Below are positions 1-4,738 of a stretch of 5,722 nucleotides of DNA, piece after piece. The stretch is from Candidatus Latescibacteria bacterium 4484_107 (GTDB lineage Bacteria; Latescibacterota; 4484-107). Under the pieces are notes generated by a model. It was not told the origin of the DNA and did not search any database. It worked only from the letters and a program-made list of their open reading frames with translations. The DNA lies in the NCBI GenBank assembly GCA_002059205.1, contig MVCQ01000112.1, positions 1-5,722 on the forward strand. The letters are read 5' to 3'. Numbering within the stretch: the first letter of the stretch is position 1; each line of letters begins with the position of its first letter. The position numbers and the translations under genes are program-made.

Positions 1-1218
1 GAGCGTGCGCTCCTCGTTGCCCTCCGGGAAAACAATGTGTTTTCTGAGCGTCCTGGCCTCCGCGACCACCCGATCCAGGAACTCCCGGGGCGCGGCCTGT
101 TTCGTCCGCGTAAGCTGCATCGAGGTGTAGATCCGCTTCTCATCCACGTTATCCTGAATCAATTCACAGGCCAACTCGATCTTCCGGCTGTCCTCCGCCC
201 GAATAGTGACCGCCATGTCGTCCAACTTCGAGCTAATCGTGTGGGTGTCGTCGTCCACCAGCAGTATGGGGATCCGCACTCCCGGCACTTTGTCGATCAA
301 CCTTTTTATGTTCGCGTGGGGATGCAGCCCCCCGGTCAAGACCAGACCGGCAATGCCCGGATACGCCTGGGATATGCTCGTGGCCGCCACTGCGAGAAGC
401 ACATCGTCCCGGTCCCCCGGTGTGATGATCAGCGTGCCTTCCTCGATGTAGTTCAGCATATTGCGCACACTCATCGCCGCCACGATGGTATGAAGCGCCA
501 CGTTGGAGAGATGCTCCTGACCGTAAAGGACTCTGGCCTCCAATTTTTCCGCGATCTCCGCCAATCGGGGTTTTGGAAGAAGCGGATTGTACGGCACCAC
601 TCCGAACACATCCACCCCTTGCTTCCGAAGGGTTCTCCGCACGTACGTATCCACGTCGTCCAATTTTTCCCGATCCACCTTGTTGATGATCGCCCCCAGA
701 AAATGACAGCCTTGCTCTGTAAACAAATCGCGGCTCATCGTCGTGTGCGTCATAATGTCTTCTACAGATTTCTCCGCGCCGCCGTCCACTATGAGTAAAA
801 TATGCGCGCTTAGGCGCTTCGCAATGCCCGCGTTGAAGTCGAACACGGAACGGGAGCCGGCTGCTGAAATCACCTGGGATAGATCCGTGCCCTCCACGAG
901 CACCACGTCTTTGTCCTGCGCGATCCGTTCGTACCGATCGCTGATCCGGCCGATCAATTTCTCTTCCTCCCCGGTCGAAAGCGCGTCCCGCACCTCGCCC
1001 ATGCCGATCGGCTCCTCGTCCGACAGGGCATCCACGTGATAGATGCGCTCGATCAGCGCGGCATCCCTGGCATAAGTCCGGGCATCGTCCAACCGCCAGA
1101 CCGGCTTGAAAAATCCCACCTTGCTCACCAGACCGCTCAGCGAACGCATCAGTCCGAGAGAGACCATCGTCTTTCCGCTGTTCTGTTCCGTTGCCGTCAC
1201 AAACAATGTATTCGCCAT
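1..1218 (-). CDS. pta: Phosphate acetyltransferase, long (three-domain) form; C-terminal part outside window
   Basis: Pta interconverts acetyl-CoA plus phosphate and acetyl phosphate plus CoA in the cytoplasm, normally working with acetate kinase. The first 406 codons are present and the frame is open at the left edge. Residues 1 to about 215 form a BioD-like P-loop domain, with TEQNSGKT at 10-17 retaining the GKT lysine that E. coli Pta lacks. A DRTGG-type regulatory domain follows: GDRDDV at 268-273 and LTGG at 294-297 align well with E. coli Pta. The catalytic PTA_PTB domain begins near residue 380 with the family signature HIVFPEGNEERTL at 394-406. The family is usually about 700 residues, so roughly 300 are missing. 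The ATG at 1218 is chosen because the P-loop beta strand starts immediately after it and a GGGG-containing ribosome site lies about 8 bases upstream. Whether ackA follows cannot be seen. The product call is firm. Confidence 0.93.
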   Translation of the reverse strand, partial: MANTLFVTATEQNSGKTMVSLGLMRSLSGLVSKVGFFKPVWRLDDARTYARDAALIERIYHVDALSDEEPIGMGEVRDALSTGEEEKLIGRISDRYERIAQDKDVVLVEGTDLSQVISAAGSRSVFDFNAGIAKRLSAHILLIVDGGAEKSVEDIMTHTTMSRDLFTEQGCHFLGAIINKVDREKLDDVDTYVRRTLRKQGVDVFGVVPYNPLLPKPRLAEIAEKLEARVLYGQEHLSNVALHTIVAAMSVRNMLNYIEEGTLIITPGDRDDVLLAVAATSISQAYPGIAGLVLTGGLHPHANIKRLIDKVPGVRIPILLVDDDTHTISSKLDDMAVTIRAEDSRKIELACELIQDNVDEKRIYTSMQLTRTKQAAPREFLDRVVAEARTLRKHIVFPEGNEERTL

Positions 1219-1234
1219 CGGGGCACCCCTTTCC

Positions 1235-1370
1235 CACTGCAAAGACGCCAAAGGCCGCAAGGGACTTCAAGGCGCGATGAGTAATGAATAATATACCTCC
1301 CCCGAGGATAGGGCAGGACGGCATTGCTCATTGATGATTATTCATTGTCTTTCTTTGCGCCTTTGCGGTG
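1235..1370. repeat. Inverted-repeat structure spanning the pta-yqhQ gap and the 3' end of yqhQ
   Basis: The outer arms are CACTGCAAAGACGCCAAAG (1235-1253) and CTTTGCGCCTTTGCGGTG (1353-1370). They are reverse complements except for two transitions and one inserted base. An inner perfect 10-bp pair is AATGAATAAT (1283-1292) with ATTATTCATT (1337-1346). The arms belong to the CTTTGCGG-type repeat seen again at 2382-2411 and 2857-2887. The right arm lies inside yqhQ: it encodes about residues 313-318, and the inner repeat contains the TAA stop (1338-1340). It may be two oppositely oriented copies of a dispersed repeat or one non-autonomous element. As RNA it could fold into a long hairpin downstream of yqhQ, but no U-run marks it as an intrinsic terminator. 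Confidence 0.7.
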
Positions 1371-2306
1371 ATCATCCGCCAGCGCGCTCTTCAAAGCCAC
1401 CAGCGCCACCTCCAACTGTTCGTCGTCCGGCTCCTTCGTGGTTATTTTTTGAAGCCAGAGTCCCGGCGCGATGAATGCTTTCATAATTCTATGTTCGCTT
1501 CTTTTTCCAGACAGCTTGAGCAATTCGTACGAAGCGCCCGCCACCAAAGGCAAAAAGGTAAAATGCGTGAGAAATCGCTCTCCTAAATTCTGGAGATGCC
1601 CAAAGGTTACCACAAAAAGTGCGTCGGTTACAGAGAAAAGGAGAATCGCTGATATGGCCACGATGAGGATAAAACTGGTGCCGCAACGAGGATGGAGCGT
1701 GCTGTACTTTCGGGCGCACTCGACGGTCAGTTCTTCTCCGGCTTCGTACGTAAAGATACTTTTATGTTCCGCGCCGTGATACTCGAATATCCGCCGGATC
1801 TCCTTCCAGCGGCTGATGGCCCAGAGATACGCCAGAAAGATCGCGATTCGAATTCCTCCGGCAATGAGATTGAATCCCAGCGCGCCCCGTGAAACGTGAA
1901 GCAGTTGGGCCGCGAGAAGCGGAAGAAAGAAAAACAATCCCACTCCGAGCGCCAGGGCGAGGACCAGCGAGCCGCCCAAAAGAAGCTCGTCGAAGAATGC
2001 CTGCCGCTTCGTACGCGGGTTGTCCTCCTTTTTTTGCTCCTCCTCCTGCGCTTCTTTCATCGCCACGTCCGCCGAATAGCTCAACGTTCGGATGCCGATG
2101 ACGAGCATCTCGAAAAGGGAAACGGCGCCTCGCAGAATGGGGATATTCAAGATCTTGTACCGTTTGGACAGCGCAAGGTAGGGATCGACTTTAACTGTGA
2201 TTTTTTTATCCAGCGTTCGCACAGCCGTGGCGATCGCTTCCGGGGCGCGCATCATGACGCCCTCGATGACGGCCTGGCCGCCCACGGATTGAGGCTTGGA
2301 TGGCAT
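1338..2306 (-). CDS. DUF1385 (YqhQ-family) integral membrane protein, function unknown
   Basis: This is a 322-residue protein of the DUF1385 family, whose prototype is B. subtilis YqhQ. Its biochemical role is not established, although the conserved His/Cys/Glu residues suggest metal binding. Visible family motifs are GGQAVIEGVMMRAP at 9-22, YHGAEHKSIFTYE at 176-188 and HPRCGTSF at 205-212. Likely membrane segments are near 109-136, 146-166, 209-234 and 246-264; residues 84-104 are highly charged. The ATG at 2306 is chosen because the N-terminal motif starts 8 residues later and CGGAGGAACG sits directly upstream, with GGAGG 4 bases from the ATG. The frame stays open upstream to 2555, but that stretch overlaps rpmE and an intergenic repeat and is not a plausible N-terminus. 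The tail after about residue 311 (DHRKGAKKDNE) is charged, is encoded by repeat DNA and is probably not conserved. The order rho, rpmE, DUF1385 recurs in other bacteria. Confidence 0.9.
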   Translation of the reverse strand: MPSKPQSVGGQAVIEGVMMRAPEAIATAVRTLDKKITVKVDPYLALSKRYKILNIPILRGAVSLFEMLVIGIRTLSYSADVAMKEAQEEEQKKEDNPRTKRQAFFDELLLGGSLVLALALGVGLFFFLPLLAAQLLHVSRGALGFNLIAGGIRIAIFLAYLWAISRWKEIRRIFEYHGAEHKSIFTYEAGEELTVECARKYSTLHPRCGTSFILIVAISAILLFSVTDALFVVTFGHLQNLGERFLTHFTFLPLVAGASYELLKLSGKRSEHRIMKAFIAPGLWLQKITTKEPDDEQLEVALVALKSALADDHRKGAKKDNE

Positions 2307-2326
2307 CGTTCCTCCGAGGTTGAAAC

Positions 2327-2376
2327 GTAAAGCGTAAAGCGTATTGCGTAAAGTGCCCTGCGTAATACGCAATACG
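2327..2376. repeat. 7-bp tandem repeat overlapping an 11-bp inverted repeat in the yqhQ leader
   Basis: On the plus strand four 7-mers run head to tail: GTAAAGC (2327), GTAAAGC (2334), GTATTGC (2341) and GTAAAGT (2348). Overlapping them is a perfect 11-bp inverted repeat, CGTATTGCGTA (2340-2350) with TACGCAATACG (2366-2376), enclosing a 15-base loop. The structure ends about 20 bases before the yqhQ start codon, so it should lie in the mRNA leader if transcription starts upstream. No T-run follows it, so it is not an intrinsic terminator in either direction. It could be a dispersed repeat or a regulatory hairpin. Confidence 0.7.
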
Positions 2377-2381
2377 GGAAA

Positions 2382-2411
2382 TTCTCTGCGGTCTTTGCGG
2401 CTTTGCGGTGA
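2382..2411 (+). repeat. CTTTGCGG-type dispersed repeat, copy 2
   Basis: This 30-base unit begins TTCTCTGCGG and ends CTTTGCGGTGA, with an internal near-duplication of CTTTGCGG (2393-2400 and 2401-2408). It lies between the rpmE terminator and the yqhQ leader hairpin. It shares its pattern with the copy at 2857-2887 and with the arms of the 1235-1370 structure. The strand given is the one on which the CTTTGCGG form reads. Confidence 0.65.
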
Positions 2412-2412
2412 G

Positions 2413-2479
2413 AAAGGAAAAAGGGCGGCTTCTCCGAGTCTGCTTATGTGGCTTATGTGCAGAATCGTGAAGCCGCCCT
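2413..2479 (-). terminator. Intrinsic terminator of rpmE
   Basis: Read on the minus strand, the 11-base arm AGGGCGGCTTC (2479-2469) pairs perfectly with GAAGCCGCCCT (2432-2422). It is followed at once by the T-rich tract TTTTTCCTTT (2422-2413, sharing the last stem base). The 36-base loop can form an inner stem, TCTGC with GCAGA, and contains a doubled nonamer GCTTATGTG (plus strand, 2442-2459). The stem starts 14 bases past the rpmE stop codon. A GC-rich stem plus U-run makes this the best terminator in the window and implies that yqhQ depends on read-through or on its own promoter. Confidence 0.85.
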
Positions 2480-2493
2480 CGCATGCGCGCTGC

Positions 2494-2754
2494 TTAAACT
2501 TCCATTTTTTCTTCCGCTTTTGCTTCCGCCTCGGTTTCCTTTTTGGCTTCGGCATCCGCTAAGCCGTATTTCTTTCGGAACCGCTCCACCCGACCGGCGC
2601 TATCCACCAATTTTTGCTTTCCGGTAAAAAACGGATGGCACTTGGAACAGATTTCCACCTTCAGGGTCTTAACGGTAGATCGCGTATGCACCACATTGCC
2701 GCAACTGCAAGTGACCGTGGTGTCTACATATTTTGGATGAATGCCTTTCTTCAT
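2494..2754 (-). CDS. rpmE: 50S ribosomal protein L31 (zinc-binding type), with C-terminal extension
   Basis: L31 sits on the central protuberance of the large subunit and helps bridge to the small subunit. The 86-residue product opens MKKGIHPKYV and has CSCGN at 16-20 and CSKCHPFFTGKQK at 36-48. All four zinc ligands (Cys16, Cys18, Cys36, Cys39) are therefore present, which marks the zinc-containing (C+) form rather than the zinc-free paralogue. The core ends near residue 68 (GRVERFRKKYGL). The last 18 residues are a Lys/Glu/Ala-rich tail that makes it longer than the common 66-75 residues. The ATG at 2754 has AAAAGGAG six bases upstream. Rho is upstream and a strong intrinsic terminator immediately downstream, so it is probably expressed as a short transcript. 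No promoter is clear in the 338-bp gap before it. Confidence 0.96.
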   Translation of the reverse strand: MKKGIHPKYVDTTVTCSCGNVVHTRSTVKTLKVEICSKCHPFFTGKQKLVDSAGRVERFRKKYGLADAEAKKETEAEAKAEEKMEV

Positions 2755-2856
2755 ACCCCTCTCCTTTTCATGAAAAACGTGTCAACGCAGGACGATTTCA
2801 TAGTAAGTGCTCATCTGTTAGTGCCGAATTCTAATCGCAACATTCGCAAAGGTTTC

Positions 2857-2887
2857 TTCTCTGCGTGCCTTCGCACCTTCTTTGTGA
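2857..2887 (+). repeat. CTTTGCGG-type dispersed repeat, degenerate copy 3
   Basis: This 31-base unit starts TTCTCTGCG exactly as the copy at 2382 does, then diverges (TGCCTTCGCACC) and ends TTTGTGA. The ACGCTTTA that follows resembles the GTAAAGCGTAAAGC repeats of the yqhQ leader in reverse complement. It lies about 100 bases upstream of rpmE. Homology to the other copies is by pattern; I could not compute a score. Confidence 0.5.
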
Positions 2888-2907
2888 CCTTTACGCTTTA
2901 AGGAGTG

Positions 2908-2952
2908 CAGCGTGACAGCAGAAAATTCATTGTTCACCTTGCTGTCACGCTG
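2908..2952. repeat. Perfect 13-bp inverted repeat in the rho-rpmE gap
   Basis: CAGCGTGACAGCA (2908-2920) and TGCTGTCACGCTG (2940-2952) are exact reverse complements around a 19-base loop. No T-run follows on the minus strand, so it is not a standard terminator for rho. On the plus strand a short T-rich stretch lies about 17 bases beyond, too far to count. It may be a REP-like element, a transcript-stabilising hairpin or a protein-binding dyad. Confidence 0.75.
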
Positions 2953-2976
2953 GCATTTTAAGGTACCTATTTTTCT

Positions 2977-2998
2977 CAAAAAAAGCAACCTTTTTTTG
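2977..2998 (-). terminator. A/T-rich hairpin downstream of rho, possible weak terminator
   Basis: On the minus strand, C followed by seven A, then GGTTGC, then seven T followed by G can pair as an 8-bp stem with a 6-base loop. The T7 tract is in a position to act as a U-run, but the stem has only one G:C pair and would be weak. The hexamer GGTTGC is also duplicated (2985-2990 and 2998-3003). It lies about 95 bases past the rho stop codon. The call is tentative. Confidence 0.3.
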
Positions 2999-3016
2999 CA
3001 ACCTTCCCGTTTCTCG

Positions 3017-3040
3017 GTTCCCACGCGGGAGCATGGAAAC
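3017..3040 (-). repeat. Short palindromic repeat in the rho 3' region
   Basis: On the minus strand GTTTCCATGC, loop TCCC, GCGTGGGAAC forms a fully paired 10-bp stem if two G.U pairs are allowed; on the plus strand those two positions are C/A mismatches. This GTTCCCACGC / GCGTGGGAAC pattern matches a palindrome I recall as a dispersed intergenic repeat in environmental bacterial genomes. It starts about 50 bases past the rho stop codon and would be a stable hairpin in the rho transcript. No U-run follows directly. Confidence 0.6.
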
Positions 3041-3092
3041 GAAGCGGATGAGGGGCGCGATACACCCACTCGCCACTCACAAGCAGTTATTT

Positions 3093-4346
3093 CTACGAAC
3101 TCATTGTCTCAATAAACTCTTTGTTCGATTTCGTGCCGCGCATCCGTTTCAGGAGAAATTCCATCGCCTCCATGGGGGACATCTGATACAGCAGCTTTTT
3201 GAGAATCCAGACCCGGTTCAGCACGTATTCCGGAAGCAGCAGTTCCTGCCTTCTCGTGCCCGATTGGGTGAGATCGATCGCCGGGAAAACGCCCCGATTG
3301 CTCAGGTCGCGATCCAATTTCAACTCCAAGTTCCCCGTGCCCTTGAACTCCTCGAAAATCACCTCGTCCATCCGGCTGCCTGTTTCAACGAGTGCGGTCG
3401 CCATAATGGTCAGGCTGCCCCCTTCCTCGATGTTCCGCGCGGCTCCGAAAAACCGCTTGGGCCATTGAAGCGCGTTGGCGTCCACGCCGCCGGAGAGCAC
3501 TCGGCCGCTGTGCGGCATCACCGCATTGTTCGCCCGCGCCAACCGGGTGATGCTATCCAAGAGAATCACCACATCGTGCTGATGCTCCACCAGCCGCTTC
3601 GCCTTCTCCAATACCATCTCCGCGACCTGCACATGCCGGTCCGGCGACTCGTCGAACGTGGAACTGATCACCTCGCCCTTCACGGAACGCTCCATATCCG
3701 TGACCTCTTCCGGTCGCTCGTCGATCAGCAGCACGATCAGTTTCACCTCCGGATGATTTTGCGTGATGCTGTTGGCGAGCTTTTGAAGCAGAATCGTCTT
3801 CCCGGTTCGGGGAGGCGCCGCGATCAGGCCCCGCTGTCCTTTCCCCACGGGGCACAACAGGTCCATAATGCGCGTGGACAACTCGTTCTCGAATTCCAGA
3901 TTGAACTTCTCGTCGGCGTACAGGGGGGTCAGATTGTCGAAGAGAATCTTCTGTTTGGCCATCTCCGGAGTCTCGAAATTGACCGCCTTGACTTTCAGCA
4001 GCGCAAAAAAACGTTCGTTGTCTTTGGGAGGGCGAATCTGTCCGGAAATGGTGTCTCCCGTTCTCAGATCGAACCGCCTGATCTGGGCCGGCGCCACGTA
4101 AATGTCATCCGGTCCCTGGAGATAATTATATTCCGGAGAGCGCAAAAAACCGAATCCCTTGTCTTCGTTGCGAATAATCTCCAGGACCCCTTCGCCGAAG
4201 ATCAATCCCACCTGCTCGGTCTGAGCCTTTAAGATCTCGAAGATCAGCTCTTGTTTTCTCAAACTGCTGTACCCGGAGATCTTTAATTCCTGAGCTAACT
4301 TGGACAATTCTACAATGTTCCGGGCTTTCAATTCCGCAATGTCCAT
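3093..4346 (-). CDS. rho: Transcription termination factor Rho
   Basis: Rho is a hexameric RNA-dependent ATPase that loads on C-rich untranslated RNA and releases RNA polymerase. The 417-residue product has standard length. Domains in order are: Rho-N helical domain (about 1-47); cold-shock-like primary RNA-binding domain (about 50-125) with RNP1-like GFGFLRS at 64-70; and the RecA-like motor (about 130-417). The motor shows Walker A APPRTGKT (177-184, Lys183), LIDERPEE (207-214, with Glu210 at the catalytic position), Walker B VVILLDS (259-265), Q-loop LSGGVDAN (284-291), R-loop KGTGN (335-339) and the arginine finger in SGTRR (Arg365). E. coli Rho has Lys where Arg180 lies. Trp295 in ALQWPKRFFG is at a variable position. 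There is no large insertion between domains. The ATG at 4346 has a near-perfect AAGGAGGT (4355-4362) 8 bases upstream. The long C-rich leader suggests autoregulation. Confidence 0.98.
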   Translation of the reverse strand: MDIAELKARNIVELSKLAQELKISGYSSLRKQELIFEILKAQTEQVGLIFGEGVLEIIRNEDKGFGFLRSPEYNYLQGPDDIYVAPAQIRRFDLRTGDTISGQIRPPKDNERFFALLKVKAVNFETPEMAKQKILFDNLTPLYADEKFNLEFENELSTRIMDLLCPVGKGQRGLIAAPPRTGKTILLQKLANSITQNHPEVKLIVLLIDERPEEVTDMERSVKGEVISSTFDESPDRHVQVAEMVLEKAKRLVEHQHDVVILLDSITRLARANNAVMPHSGRVLSGGVDANALQWPKRFFGAARNIEEGGSLTIMATALVETGSRMDEVIFEEFKGTGNLELKLDRDLSNRGVFPAIDLTQSGTRRQELLLPEYVLNRVWILKKLLYQMSPMEAMEFLLKRMRGTKSNKEFIETMSS

Positions 4347-4738
4347 GATGATCTACCTCCTTCGATGAGCTGGGGATGGGGAATAGGAATGCATGTCTGA
4401 TCGTTCATCACTAAGCATGGATTTCTGATTTTCGGGAAAGGAGTAAAAAGTGTTGGAGAAGGCACAGGGGGGTTATGCAGCGATCTGTGATTTTATTCAC
4501 GGAACACTCAGGAAGAATATACACGATAGGGATGGTGTGTTGCGCGGGAAATCCCAGGGGGGGCGGAAACAAGAGACGAAAGGGATGAAGTGGGAAGTTA
4601 AACGCACCTTTCACACAGAGTGATCCAGCATTGAAAAGAGAATGAGGTGAACCGGAGGCCTTAACGCGGAACTTAGAGCAATCCAAAATACGCCACTAAG
4701 ATAAGGTATTTCCATTCTCCACGCAAGCTTTTTTTCCT
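4347..4738 (-). promoter_or_regulatory. Long rho leader / upstream region with C-rich, G-poor transcribed strand
   Basis: This 392-bp stretch has no supported gene. By hand count the transcribed-sense (minus) strand between 4620 and 4381 has about 77 C and 36 G in 240 bases; the 4620-4441 part has about 62 C and 27 G in 180. Pyrimidine-rich blocks such as CTTCATCCCTTTCGTCTCTT lie inside it. High C over G in unstructured, untranslated RNA is the hallmark of Rho-utilisation sites, and E. coli rho is known to be attenuated by Rho in its own leader. Here that is inference. A TATATT (minus strand, around 4519) could be a -10 element but has no good -35 partner. The Shine-Dalgarno AAGGAGGT is at 4355-4362. 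Confidence 0.45.
4486..4501. promoter_or_regulatory. CRP/FNR-like dyad in the rho leader
   Basis: TGTGA, six A/T bases, then TCACG matches the CRP half-site layout TGTGA-N6-TCACA at 9 of 10 positions. It is a single site 140 bases upstream of rho, outside any visible promoter, and such a match can arise by chance in A/T-rich DNA. No regulator gene is in the window. Confidence 0.2.

Noticed and set aside
233..1324. 363-codon open frame on the minus strand overlapping pta
   Set aside because: It is a shadow of pta in another frame: composition is Arg/Gly-rich and low in hydrophobic structure, while the overlapping frame matches Pta across its whole length.
2780..2785. Perfect TTGACA hexamer (minus strand) upstream of rpmE
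   Set aside because: A 17-bp spacer would place the -10 element over the ribosome site (AGGGGT), leaving no leader; no TATAAT-like partner is present.
2818..3069. 83-codon frame on the minus strand between rho and rpmE
   Set aside because: It is a translation of the intergenic repeats (palindrome, 13-bp dyad and CTTTGCGG copy); it has no ribosome site or family features.
3033..4232. 399-codon open frame on the plus strand antisense to rho
   Set aside because: Antisense shadow of a textbook Rho gene; rich in His/Arg/Gln with no recognisable domain or ribosome site.
4411..4686. 91-codon TTG-started frame in the rho leader
   Set aside because: No Shine-Dalgarno sequence, rare start codon, and composition explained by the pyrimidine-rich strand.
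4611..4715. 34-residue small frame (MEIPYLSGVFW..., minus strand) at the start of the rho leader, reminiscent in size of the E. coli rhoL leader peptide
   Set aside because: GGAG is only one base from the ATG, too close to serve as a ribosome site. Conservation could not be tested, so it is not called as a gene.
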